NCBI GenBank assembly: GCA_021545665.1
Contig: JAJRTX010000005.1
Span: 1 to 8,687 of the forward strand
Reading direction: 5' to 3'
Length of the DNA stretch: 8,687 nucleotides
Source of the DNA: Zetaproteobacteria bacterium
GTDB taxonomy: Bacteria; Pseudomonadota; Zetaproteobacteria; Mariprofundales; Mariprofundaceae
The position numbers and the translations under genes were made by a program. A model generated the notes under the pieces. It ran no database searches. It saw only the letters and a program-made list of their open reading frames with translations, and had not been told where the DNA came from. Shown piece by piece: positions 1-7,262 of the stretch (position 1 is the first letter of the stretch; the number at the start of each line of letters is the position of its first letter).

Positions 1-2
1 AG

Positions 3-86
3 GATGAGTTCCTGCTGGCTGCTACTGCCCAGAATTTTAAATGGTGTACACCTTTACCAACGAAAATAATTATGGAACATGCATAA
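3..86 (+). pseudogene. C-terminal fragment of an IS1182-type transposase (partial, cut by window edge)
   Basis: An open frame enters from the left edge and ends at TAA 84-86 after 27 residues. It begins DEFLLAATAQNFK. The string FLLAATAQN followed by a basic residue resembles the conserved tail of IS1182-family transposases, where the ATAQN block lies just before the C-terminus; this comes from family memory, not a search. The residues after it (WCTPLPTKIIMEHA) are not recognisably part of that family, so the tail may have diverged or been frameshifted. No terminal inverted repeat can be identified with confidence downstream. If the call is right, the window starts inside an insertion sequence, a common place for assemblies to break. 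It could also be the end of an unrelated gene. Confidence 0.42.
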
Positions 87-374
87 AGGCAAATAAAACA
101 AAACCGCCTGTTCAATGAATCCAAAAAAGGTGGTTGGATAGAATGAAACTCTAAAACTCAGGAGCGATTGGGAATTAGTCTCAGGTCAGAACCGGGTTTT
201 TCAACAAAATAGGCCGAACCCGGCTAGTCGGATAACCGGCACCACCTGTTGGTTTGCGGCCATTTCAGATAGGTGCATTCAACCATAATGGGTAGTAAGA
301 CTGGTTCATATTATGTCATCACCGTTATTCTATGCGGATAGCATGGCAAATCAGGGGAGCCCGGAAAAAACCGG
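87..374. other. Intergenic stretch, possible IS right end
   Basis: No start codon with a ribosome binding site or credible reading frame is visible. The only structure is an inverted repeat, CCGGGTT (192-198) with AACCCGG (217-223), enclosing an 18-base loop that includes TTTTTCAACAAAATAGGCC. That wording resembles the non-coding right flank of some insertion sequences and fits the transposase fragment just upstream, but this is inference. The ten bases CCGGCTAGTC occur at 220-229 and again at 371-380 across the stop codon of the next gene. No T-tract follows the hairpin in either direction, so it is not a typical intrinsic terminator. Confidence 0.3.
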
Positions 375-1622
375 CTAGTCCCAGTCCAGCAGGCGTTGTT
401 CCCCTTCCATGGCTTTGATTTCGGTGATGTCCTGCGACATTTCCAGTACGCCGCGATAGTTTTTATCTGCGTCGCGTACAGCAAAATACTGAATCAGGAC
501 AAAGCGACCTTTGAAGTTGATGCGGAAATTCGCCACATCCTGGGTTCCTTTTTTAAATTCCTCCAGAATACGGAGTACCGTATCCACAGACTTGGGCGGA
601 TGGCAGTAACGCACCTCACGCCCGATAATGCCTGCGCTTCTGGGAAATAAACGGTCTTCACCCCGGTTATAGAAAACCACATGGTCATTTTCATCCACAT
701 AGGTGATATCAAGCGGCAACGTTCTGAACATCAGATTGACCTGCTCCACACTCAGATAACCTTCATCAAAATGGGTTTTATCCGCTGTAGAAAAGGGTAA
801 ATCGCGTCGTTTGGTATCCTGTGACGGGTGAATATATTCCACTCCTGTTTCCTGATTTTCTTGCTCTTTCACCTGCTCTGTCTCCGGCTGTTCTTCTGCA
901 GCAGGATACATCGGCGGCTCTTCATCCAGCATCCAGCCAATCTCCGCGTCGCCTGCACGCATCTGCTGCCATTCATGCTCTTCCAGCATACCCATGGCAT
1001 TGGGCAGCAGGCGCTCCTCTTCTACGCTCATCAGGCGCTCCATCTCGCTTCTACTGCTATAGAGTCGCTGTCCTGCTAGCTTCATATCCCCTTCTGCCAG
1101 GGCCAAACGCACCTCTTTCAGGCTGGCCCGGATATCATCGTGAAAGGCCCACATATTCTTGCTCGGGGAATCCCAACCGTGCTTTTCAAGACAGGGGAAC
1201 AGCTGATTTTCTTTGCGTACATAATGTTTTTCAATATTGCTTATTTTTCTGAACAACATGCGAAAGGAACGGGCATCCTGAACAGGATCGAGCTTGCCAA
1301 TCTCATTAAATAAAGAGCGCAACAGATTGTTCTCCTCCAGATACACTCTGACAGGATGACCGGGGGTAAACTGGTTGAGTTTATCGGCAGACATCTTTTC
1401 GACAACAATACTATGGTAAAAATCAACCACCTGAGGATTGCTGTTGAATGTCAACCCTTCCTTATCCAACTTTCTAAACGCCTCAGACACCTGATCCTGA
1501 CTAATTGAATCACATTCCTTTTCAAACTGACTTATTAAGTCAGCGGGATGCTCTCCATTACACATAGATTGGATTATCTTCACCAGAATGGCGCTATTCG
1601 AATCTGTCAGGAATTCACTCAA
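375..1622 (-). CDS. DUF438 / hemerythrin-HHE / PAS domain protein, putative redox or gas sensor
   Basis: This 415-residue soluble protein has three parts. Residues 1-85 match the helical DUF438 domain. Residues 86-220 form a hemerythrin-like HHE bundle with likely iron ligands H89, H133, E138, H161, E202/E203 and H216 (GHPVRVYLEEN, HYVRKENQLFP, EEERLLP). Residues 285-405 form a PAS domain with the REVRYCHPPKSV and GRFVLIQYFAVRD blocks usual for PAS in this family, ending in QDITEI and a short EGEQRLLDW tail. An acidic, Glu/Gln-rich linker (about 232-275) separates HHE from PAS. Order and length fit the family. There is no transmembrane segment and no kinase, cyclase or DNA-binding output domain, so it probably signals through a partner or acts as an iron or NO/O2-responsive protein; this is inference. 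The start is TTG, with AGAGG ending about 7 bases upstream. The first internal ATG (codon 20) would delete part of DUF438. It is transcribed alone. A specific ligand is not evident. Confidence 0.9.
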   Translation of the reverse strand: MSEFLTDSNSAILVKIIQSMCNGEHPADLISQFEKECDSISQDQVSEAFRKLDKEGLTFNSNPQVVDFYHSIVVEKMSADKLNQFTPGHPVRVYLEENNLLRSLFNEIGKLDPVQDARSFRMLFRKISNIEKHYVRKENQLFPCLEKHGWDSPSKNMWAFHDDIRASLKEVRLALAEGDMKLAGQRLYSSRSEMERLMSVEEERLLPNAMGMLEEHEWQQMRAGDAEIGWMLDEEPPMYPAAEEQPETEQVKEQENQETGVEYIHPSQDTKRRDLPFSTADKTHFDEGYLSVEQVNLMFRTLPLDITYVDENDHVVFYNRGEDRLFPRSAGIIGREVRYCHPPKSVDTVLRILEEFKKGTQDVANFRINFKGRFVLIQYFAVRDADKNYRGVLEMSQDITEIKAMEGEQRLLDWD

Positions 1623-1661
1623 AATAAACCTCTTTCAATCATTAATATCAGCCGGAGCCTG

Positions 1662-1677
1662 TTGCATAACCATGCAA
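1662..1677. promoter_or_regulatory. Perfect palindrome ahead of the DUF438 gene, candidate operator
   Basis: TTGCAT, four bases, ATGCAA is a perfect 6+4+6 palindrome 40-55 bases upstream of the TTG start. The outer TTG and CAA are ten bases apart, not the eight expected of an FNR/DNR box, so this is not a canonical FNR site. The position suits a repressor or activator site near the promoter. No regulator can be named. Confidence 0.4.
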
Positions 1678-1727
1678 TTCCACTCATATGGATACTCATA
1701 CACAGATGCGGCCAGTGTTGGCACATG

Positions 1728-1749
1728 TTTTCACAAAAAACTGTGAAAA
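1728..1749. promoter_or_regulatory. Perfect 8-6-8 palindrome, second candidate operator
   Basis: TTTTCACA, a six-base A-rich spacer, TGTGAAAA forms a perfect inverted repeat about 106 bases upstream of the DUF438 start. It has the half-site words of a CRP site but in the opposite order (TCACA before TGTGA), so it is not a standard CRP box. It could also be a small hairpin in RNA. No T-tract follows, so it is not an intrinsic terminator. Confidence 0.4.
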
Positions 1750-2152
1750 TATCGAAGTAGTGACCAATAGAGAGATTGGATAACCGGATTAAGTCAGGCC
1801 CAGATTATGAGCCTTCTGTTTTTAAAAAAAACCGCTTACGCCAAAGGGTAATTCCTCTATTGCACAGTCAATACAGAGGCGCAATATGATAGCCCACAAG
1901 ATCTGGGAGCTACTTGAAAAACTCAGAAAAGACGATTGACCACCCCGCTTCGGCTCGTTTGATTCGGGGCATTGCCCCTCACTCTGCGGGCGGCCTGGAG
2001 TCCGTCCAAACGGCCTGCGACCTTTTTGTCCGAGTTGAGATTTTTACTTATGAAACCACGATGTTTCTCATTTCGAAAAGGGCTTTCAAATCAGGATTGC
2101 CACGCATCCACCCGAAATTGGTTTTGCAAATGGCTCATAATGCTGATTTTAT
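1750..2152. repeat. Intergenic region downstream of rhlE with a GC-rich, hairpin-bearing block
   Basis: No gene is credible here; plus-strand frames across it run on into the antisense of rhlE. Bases 1750-1935 are AT-rich. Bases 1940-2035 change abruptly to GC-rich DNA and contain CCCCG (1943-1947) opposite CGGGG (1965-1969), the tight hairpin GGGGC-ATT-GCCCC (1966-1978) and two GGCC blocks bracketing TCCGTCCAAAC. The wording is reminiscent of dispersed intergenic repeats in proteobacteria, but no second copy is in the window. Bases 2036-2152 show nothing notable. No U-tract terminator for rhlE was found. Confidence 0.35.
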
Positions 2153-3430
2153 TCAGGTACCCTTTGCTGCCCGCTCACGCCGACCGGGACGACGGCTACG
2201 ATGACTACGCGACTTGCGTGGAGAATTCGGATCATGGCGGCGGTGATCAGGCTTTCTATGCGGCCCGGAAGGCGCAGCAGTCACTGCCTCTTCATTGCCC
2301 GGTTCAAATCCCGGAAGAATGACTTTCGGGATAGATTTCTTGATCAGTTTCTCGATTGCCAACAACAGCTTGTTTTCCTCGCCACAGACCAGTGAGATGG
2401 CCCCGCCACTGTGACCGGCGCGACCGGTTCGGCCAATACGGTGAATATAATCCTCGGCGACATGTGGCAGTTCATAATTTACCACATGCGGCAACTGATC
2501 GATATCCAGGCCGCGTGCAGCGATATCGGTAGCTACCAGAATGCGCATGCTACCCGCCTTGAAACCGGCAAGCGCTTTTGTACGTGCCGTCTGACTCTTG
2601 TTGCCATGGATGGCAATAGCACTGATGCCATCACTCTCTAACTGGGTAGTTAAACGATTAGCGCCATGTTTGGTTTTGGTGAATACCAGCACTTGCTGCC
2701 AGTTACCCTCTTTAATCAGATGCGAAAGCAGTGCTCTTTTCTTCGACTTACTGACCGGATGCACAACCTGTGTAACCTGATGCGCAGTTTCATTGCGTGC
2801 TACTTCAATATACACTGGCGATGTGAGGAACCCACTGGCCAGCTGTTTTATTTCTTTAGAAAAAGTAGCAGAGAAAAGTAGATTCTGACGCTGTTTCGGT
2901 AACATTTTCAAAACTTTGCGGATATCGTGAATAAAGCCCATATCAAGCATGCGATCGGCTTCATCAAGTACAAAAAATTCAATGTGCCCGAGATCAGCCT
3001 TGCCCTGCCCAACCAGATCAAGCAAACGACCCGGTGTCGCCACCAGAATATCAACTCCGCGATTAAGTTTCTGGATTTGCGGATTAATGCCAACACCACC
3101 GAATATCACAGTGGAACGCAGTGGCAAGTTTTTGCCATAGGTGGCGATACTTTCGCCTACCTGCGCAGCAAGCTCACGCGTCGGAGTCAATACCAGAGCG
3201 CGAATATGATGCCGTTTATGGCGCTCTGGATGTATCTTATGCATCAGCTGCAACATTGGCAGTGTGAAACCGGCGGTCTTGCCTGTGCCGGTCTGCGCAC
3301 CGGCCAGCACATCGTGTCCTGCGAGCACCACCGGAATAGCTTTTTCCTGTACAGGAGTCGGAGTGGTATACCCCTCGTCGGCCACAGCACGAAGTAATTC
3401 GGCTGAAAGGCCCATTTGTTCAAATGTCAT
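2153..3430 (-). CDS. rhlE: DEAD-box ATP-dependent RNA helicase RhlE
   Basis: This 425-residue cytoplasmic RNA helicase unwinds short RNA duplexes using ATP; the family acts in ribosome assembly, RNA decay and cold adaptation. All motifs are present in order: Q motif (F3, then [11 protein letters not shown] 23-33), Walker A AQTGTGKT (45-52), PTRELA (83-88), TPGR (132-135), DEAD (156-159), SAT (187-189), [10 protein letters not shown] (300-309) and HRIGRTGR (330-337). The [17 protein letters not shown] stretch after DEAD is characteristic of the RhlE subgroup. The tail from about residue 385 is rich in Arg, Lys, His and Ser and low in complexity, as expected of the RNA-binding extension. The ATG at 3428-3430 begins the Q motif directly, so it is the right start; only a weak GGAAAA lies about nine bases upstream. 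The gene stands alone, divergent from the glycosylase gene across 330 bases. The core looks intact. Confidence 0.95.
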   Translation of the reverse strand: MTFEQMGLSAELLRAVADEGYTTPTPVQEKAIPVVLAGHDVLAGAQTGTGKTAGFTLPMLQLMHKIHPERHKRHHIRALVLTPTRELAAQVGESIATYGKNLPLRSTVIFGGVGINPQIQKLNRGVDILVATPGRLLDLVGQGKADLGHIEFFVLDEADRMLDMGFIHDIRKVLKMLPKQRQNLLFSATFSKEIKQLASGFLTSPVYIEVARNETAHQVTQVVHPVSKSKKRALLSHLIKEGNWQQVLVFTKTKHGANRLTTQLESDGISAIAIHGNKSQTARTKALAGFKAGSMRILVATDIAARGLDIDQLPHVVNYELPHVAEDYIHRIGRTGRAGHSGGAISLVCGEENKLLLAIEKLIKKSIPKVILPGFEPGNEEAVTAAPSGPHRKPDHRRHDPNSPRKSRSHRSRRPGRRERAAKGT

Positions 3431-3760
3431 TTATATTTTTCCATTGCACCAAGACTAGAGATTCACTGAGTGAGTTGGGTGCTGAGTTATTTTCCGATTC
3501 GCCGGACATCAGTGATTGGCCGGGCAGATGAAGAGAAGCAGAACATCTCTTCAGGAGGCGCGCACCCTGCGTATATTGGCGAAAAGAACAAGCTTTTCAT
3601 ATCTGGCCCGGCATGCCCCCTTCAGATCCTGGTGTACAGAGCTTGCAAAGGGCGTGTAGCCATTCCCTGCGCTCTGCGCATTGCACTCCCATATTTAGGC
3701 TTTCTTAATAATACATACTATTCAGGACGCTACACTAGCTTGCCGAATGCTTAAATTATT
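3431..3760. other. Divergent intergenic region between rhlE and the glycosylase gene
   Basis: This 330-base spacer must hold the start signals of two divergent genes. An inverted repeat, GAAGAGA (3530-3536) and TCTCTTC (3546-3552), with a nine-base loop is followed immediately by AGGAGG (3553-3558), which has no ATG or GTG at a useful distance. A weak plus-strand promoter-like pair, TTGCAC (3681-3686) and TAATAA (3706-3711) with a 19-base spacer, precedes the glycosylase gene. A frame at 3470-3754 (plus) lacks a ribosome binding site and protein-like character. The rhlE leader may be long, as with many cold-shock helicases, but no known leader motif was recognised. Confidence 0.35.
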
Positions 3761-4297
3761 GTGACGCTTACGATTATGTATGATTCCGGTTTTCCCTGTT
3801 CCAGCAATAATAATGCAGAGGTGCTGATACTGGGCTCCATGCCGAGCCGGAAATCACTGGCAACTGAACAGTATTACGCTCATCCGCAAAATGCGTTCTG
3901 GCCAATTATGGGAGAACAGTTCGATTTTGATTCATGCCTCGATTACGAAGAACGGCTACAGCAGTTGCGTAAAAACCGCATCGCCCTGTGGGACGTGGTG
4001 CATCAGTGTGTACGACCGGGCAGCATGGATAATGCAATCGATATGCAATCAGTTGTTGTAAACGATTTCGATACCTTCTTCCAGACACAACCACACATTC
4101 GGACAATTTTCTTTAACGGGCGTAAAGCTGAGGAGCTCTATAATAAACTGGTGCTTGCCAGATTACCTGTGCGATTTCAGCAGATTAAACGGCATTTGCT
4201 CCCTTCCAGCAGCCCGGCCAACGCAGGCATGAGTCGCATACAGAAACTTGAGGCCTGGAAAATCATCAAAGGGACCCTTGAAATCGTCTGCAGTTAG
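3761..4297 (+). CDS. DNA-deoxyinosine / uracil glycosylase (UDG superfamily, family 6-like)
   Basis: The 178-residue product matches hypoxanthine-DNA glycosylases of the uracil-DNA glycosylase superfamily, which remove deaminated adenine (hypoxanthine) and in some members uracil to start base-excision repair. Motif 1 is LILGSMPSRKS (22-32) followed by QYYAHPQNAFWPIM (37-50). The Asn in HPQNAFW (N44) is the expected active-site residue. IALWDVVHQCVRPGSMD (74-90) is the conserved middle block. Motif 2 is LLPSSSPANA (146-155), with a Ser where many homologues have Thr. Length fits the family. The start is uncertain: GTG at 3761 gives the full frame, while ATG at 3776 drops five residues; neither has a good ribosome binding site, and both precede the conserved core. 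The stop TAG (4295-4297) abuts the -10 of the htpG heat-shock promoter. Co-transcription into htpG is possible because no terminator separates them. Confidence 0.87.
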   Translation: MTLTIMYDSGFPCSSNNNAEVLILGSMPSRKSLATEQYYAHPQNAFWPIMGEQFDFDSCLDYEERLQQLRKNRIALWDVVHQCVRPGSMDNAIDMQSVVVNDFDTFFQTQPHIRTIFFNGRKAEELYNKLVLARLPVRFQQIKRHLLPSSSPANAGMSRIQKLEAWKIIKGTLEIVCS

Positions 4298-4305
4298 CCC
4301 CATCT
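4277..4305 (+). promoter_or_regulatory. Sigma-32 (RpoH) heat-shock promoter of htpG
   Basis: CTTGAAA (4277-4283), 14 bases, then CCCCATCT (4298-4305) is essentially the sigma-32 consensus (CTTGAAA, 13-17 bases, CCCCATnT). The -35 lies inside the last codons of the glycosylase gene and the -10 starts one base after its TAG stop. Transcription would begin near 4312, giving a leader of about 30 bases that ends in the htpG ribosome binding site. HtpG is a classical RpoH regulon member, so position and target agree. Confidence 0.9.
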
Positions 4306-4342
4306 AACCTCAAACAGATCTTAAAACCACTGAGGAGAACCC

Positions 4343-6268
4343 ATGACTGCTAATGCTACAAAAGAGACCCGCGCCTTTCAGACCGAAGTAAAACAACTAC
4401 TGGATCTGATGATCCATTCGCTTTATTCGAACAAGGAAATATTCCTGCGCGAACTGATTTCAAATGCCTCGGATGCGGCCGACAAGCTGCGTTTTGAAGC
4501 CACCACCGATGACGGCCTGTATGAAGGCGATTCCGATTTACACGTGTATATTGAAGTGGATAAGGATGCTCGTACCATCACCGTGCGTGATAACGGCATC
4601 GGCATGAACCGTGATGAGGTGATCGACAATATCGGCACCATCGCCCGTTCCGGCACCAAAGAGTTTTTCGGCCAGCTGAGTGGCGATCAGGAGCAGGATG
4701 CCCATCTGATCGGCCAGTTTGGCGTCGGTTTCTATTCATCATTCCTGGTTGCCGACAAAGTAACCCTGACCACACGTCGCGCAGGCATTGAGCATGAACA
4801 CGGCGTACGCTGGCAATCAAGTGGCGATGGCGAATATGAACTGGAAACCGTGACCAAAGAAAGCCGTGGTACAGAAATCGTTCTGCATCTGCGCGAAGAG
4901 GCGGATGAATTCTTCGAATCCTTCCGTCTGCACTCCATCATCCACAAATATGCTGACCATATCCCTTTCCCGATCCGCATGCTGGGCACGCCCGCACCAG
5001 CTGCCGAAGGCGAGGAAGAAAAAGCGACTGAAATTGAGACGATCAATCAGGCATCAGCGCTGTGGACACGCCCGAAATCAGAATTAAGCGACGAAGAATA
5101 CAACAACTTCTACAAACATATCGGCCACGATTTTGATGATCCGTTGGCCAGGCTGCACCAGAAGCTGGAAGGTAAATACGAATATACACTACTGCTTTAC
5201 CTGCCCAGGCGTGCACCATTCGATCTGTGGCAGGCCGAATCCAAGCATGGTGTCAAACTCTATGTGCGCCGCGTATTCATTATGGAAGCCACCGAAGACT
5301 TGCTGCCACGCTATCTGCGTTTTGTTCGTGGGGTCATGGACAGCAATGATCTGCCGTTGAATGTATCGCGTGAAATTTTGCAACAGAGCCCGGCCATGGA
5401 TGCGATGAAAAAAGGTGCAACCAAACGTGTGCTGGGCCTGCTTGAAGAGATGGCCAACAATGCCGGTGAAGCCGATGAAAAAGATGATATCAACACCGAT
5501 TATGCTGATTTCTGGGGCGAATTCGGCAACTGCCTGAAAGAAGGCATTATCGAAGACTTTTCCAATCGGGAAAGAATCGCCAAACTGCTACGTTTTTCAA
5601 CCACTCAGTCCGACAAACAGGCTGTGACGCTGGCTGATTATGTTGGGCGCATGAAAGAAGGTCAGGATACGATTTACTTTATCACTGCCGAATCACTGGC
5701 TGCCGCCAAACACAGCCCGCATCTGGAGGTGTTCAACAAGAAGGGGGTCGAAGTGCTGCTGCTCTCAGATCGCATTGATGAATGGCTGACCAGCCATTTG
5801 AATGAATTCGATGGCAAAAAACTGCAATCCATCACCAAAGGCGAGCTTGATCTTTCCGCTATCGGTGAAAACGCTGAGGAAGAGAAGAAAGAACAGGAAG
5901 AGAAAGCTAAAGCCGCAGAACCTGCGGTTGAAAAAATCAGGAATGTTCTGGGTGACAAGGTCAAGGAAGTACGCGTCACAGATCGACTGACCGAATCTCC
6001 GGCCTGCCTGGTTTCCGATCAGTTTGACATGAGTTCCAATATGGAGCGCATCATCAAACAGGCGGGTCAGAATGTGCCGGATGCGAAACCGATTCTGGAA
6101 ATCAACCCGGATCACGACCTGATCAAGCGCCTGGCAAAAATGCGCTCAAAAGAAAAAATTAGTGACTTCTCCAGTATCCTCTTTGACCAGGCCGTACTGG
6201 CCGAAGGCGCTCTGCCCGAAGACCCGGCAGGTTTTGTCCGCAAGATCAATGCTCTGCTGACGCAATAA
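4343..6268 (+). CDS. htpG: Molecular chaperone HtpG (bacterial Hsp90)
   Basis: This 641-residue protein is a full-length bacterial Hsp90 (E. coli HtpG has 624). It is a cytoplasmic ATP-driven dimeric chaperone that remodels late folding intermediates with DnaK. The N-terminal GHKL ATPase shows LRELISNASDAADKLRF (35-51, with E37, N41, D44), DNGIGM (83-88), SGTKEF (103-108) and the lid/P-loop GQFGVGFYSSF (124-134). The middle domain contains SDEEYNNFYKH (249-259), KLYVRRVFI (305-313), DSNDLPLNVSREILQ (333-347, with the catalytic-loop arginine R343) and the DYVGRMKEGQDTIYFI block (432-447). A charged linker (about 508-527) leads to the dimerisation domain, with NMERIIKQAG (566-575) and LEINPDHDLIK (585-595). 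The start ATG has GAGGAG (4332-4337) five bases upstream. The gene has its own sigma-32 promoter and is closed by a strong terminator, so it is an independent heat-inducible unit. Nothing is missing. Confidence 0.98.
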   Translation: MTANATKETRAFQTEVKQLLDLMIHSLYSNKEIFLRELISNASDAADKLRFEATTDDGLYEGDSDLHVYIEVDKDARTITVRDNGIGMNRDEVIDNIGTIARSGTKEFFGQLSGDQEQDAHLIGQFGVGFYSSFLVADKVTLTTRRAGIEHEHGVRWQSSGDGEYELETVTKESRGTEIVLHLREEADEFFESFRLHSIIHKYADHIPFPIRMLGTPAPAAEGEEEKATEIETINQASALWTRPKSELSDEEYNNFYKHIGHDFDDPLARLHQKLEGKYEYTLLLYLPRRAPFDLWQAESKHGVKLYVRRVFIMEATEDLLPRYLRFVRGVMDSNDLPLNVSREILQQSPAMDAMKKGATKRVLGLLEEMANNAGEADEKDDINTDYADFWGEFGNCLKEGIIEDFSNRERIAKLLRFSTTQSDKQAVTLADYVGRMKEGQDTIYFITAESLAAAKHSPHLEVFNKKGVEVLLLSDRIDEWLTSHLNEFDGKKLQSITKGELDLSAIGENAEEEKKEQEEKAKAAEPAVEKIRNVLGDKVKEVRVTDRLTESPACLVSDQFDMSSNMERIIKQAGQNVPDAKPILEINPDHDLIKRLAKMRSKEKISDFSSILFDQAVLAEGALPEDPAGFVRKINALLTQ

Positions 6269-6288
6269 GAAATAACTACATAAAGCTG

Positions 6289-6328
6289 AAGCCCGCTCCC
6301 CTTTTATAGGGAGAGCGGGCTTTTTTTT
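6289..6328 (+). terminator. Rho-independent terminator of htpG
   Basis: GCCCGCTC (6291-6298) pairs with GAGCGGGC (6313-6320). CCC (6299-6301) then pairs with GGG (6309-6311) around one bulged A, with a seven-base TTTTATA loop. Eight T residues (6321-6328) follow. Only two A residues precede the stem, so it works mainly in the plus direction. It lies 20 bases after the htpG stop. Confidence 0.95.
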
Positions 6329-6513
6329 GCGCATCGGTTTAGATCACCATCCAAACCGGCACTCTATTTCAATACTATTTTCCATTACCAGTGAATGACA
6401 GGTTTTGATTAGCCATCTACCAAAGAAAACGAAGAGCACCGGTTCCTGTAGTCGGCAGTTAGCGGGGTGTCAGAATTTTGATGAGGTATGTGACAAATTT
6501 CTAACGTTCAAAC

Positions 6514-6561
6514 TTAAAGGCCTGCCGAACAGAGAGGGGAGGAGGGTCAGCAGGCCTTTAA
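6514..6561. repeat. Perfect 12-bp inverted repeat with a purine-rich loop
   Basis: TTAAAGGCCTGC (6514-6525) and GCAGGCCTTTAA (6550-6561) are perfectly complementary and enclose a 24-base loop rich in G and A, including GAGGGGAGGAGGG. Flanking CGTT (6505-6508) and AACG (6561-6564) could extend the stem past a bulge. In plus-strand RNA the loop would expose GGA and GGAGG words, the kind bound by CsrA/RsmA or by the 3' end of 16S rRNA. No T-tract follows, so it is not an intrinsic terminator. It could be part of a small RNA or the remains of a mobile element end. Confidence 0.6.
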
Positions 6562-6771
6562 ACGATTTGTCGTTGTCTCTAGCTTTGTGGCTTATAATGA
6601 ACTGAACCCTTTGCCAAGGTGGGCGTAGCATCCTGGTATCAGGTATCCCAGCAGAGAGGGATTCACACAACCCGGATAGACAGACTCCCGTTCAGTTTGC
6701 ATCGGCCCAGACTTATAAACCACATTGCCAGTACAACGAATCTTACTTCCTGATATATTTATTTATCGCAA

Positions 6772-6800
6772 CCGAAAGCCTCAACTTTAGCAACTTTCGG
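6772..6800. repeat. Inverted repeat with 7-bp stem
   Basis: CCGAAAG (6772-6778) pairs perfectly with CTTTCGG (6794-6800) across 15 bases. CAACTTT occurs twice in this stretch, once wholly in the loop and once running into the right stem. There is no T-tract and no nearby gene, so its role is unknown. Confidence 0.45.
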
Positions 6801-6977
6801 CTACCATTATACTTAAGCATTAATGATGCCAAGAACATGAAATGTTACCTCGGTCTGAAATGCTATTTTTATTGTTCACTTTTATATAATAAAGAAGCGA
6901 ATGCCCATTTATGGCCCCTGCTGTGTGGAAACGTTTATTGTGGTATGATTATCTCATAAATTTGGTAGGCGATTTTC

Positions 6978-7064
6978 ATGAAGTCTTTTGTTGAAAACGA
7001 GAGCCGCAACCAGAGGGTCAAAGAATCAGAACTTGTTTCGCACATTTTCATCAACCATTTTTGA
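6978..7064 (+). pseudogene. Short frame resembling an IS1182-type transposase N-terminus
   Basis: ATG at 6978 opens 28 codons ending at TGA 7062-7064; the frame begins MKSFVENESRNQR. IS1182-family transposases often start with a similar pattern (aromatic, Val/Ile, Glu, any, Glu/Asp, any, Arg, any, Gln) before a leucine-rich stretch; here the match stops after Gln and the frame closes quickly. It is therefore read as a decayed fragment. The family assignment rests on memory of the pattern and one short stretch, so it is weak. A TATGAT -10-like word lies at 6944-6949 without a good -35. It could equally be a chance short frame or a real small peptide. Confidence 0.3.
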
Positions 7065-7262
7065 TTAACCAATGCAGCATTAAATTATGGCGATTTTCTC
7101 TTGGTACCGTCATCCTCTCTTAAACTCCCTATTGAATTCCAAAAGGAATTCTAACTCCTCACCCTTCAATTATTAGACTATTCACCCGTTTATTTCAAGT
7201 ATTTATTGGCTTGCCTCGGATAAAGGGGCAGAGATTATTCCATCATATGATGTTATACTGGC

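Noticed and set aside
821..1252. 143-codon plus-strand frame opposite the DUF438 gene
   Set aside because: It lies entirely antisense to a recognised gene, has no ribosome binding site and its residues (repeated Pro/Ser/Leu/His) look like a reverse-strand shadow.
2300..2320. tRNA T-arm-like word GGTTCAAATCCCGG
   Set aside because: The flanking bases do not pair as a T stem and no acceptor or anticodon arm surrounds it. It encodes PGFEPG in RhlE on the minus strand.
1914..2322. Overlapping plus-strand frames of 96 and 116 codons
   Set aside because: They run through the GC-rich intergenic block into the antisense of the rhlE basic tail, without initiation signals or a family match.
3470..3754. 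94-codon frame in the rhlE/glycosylase spacer
   Set aside because: It has no ribosome binding site, an unlikely composition and no recognisable domain, and it spans the region that must hold two divergent promoters.
7134..7151. GAATTCC-AAAA-GGAATTC hairpin as a terminator
   Set aside because: The stem is perfect but low in GC, and no T-tract follows on either strand.
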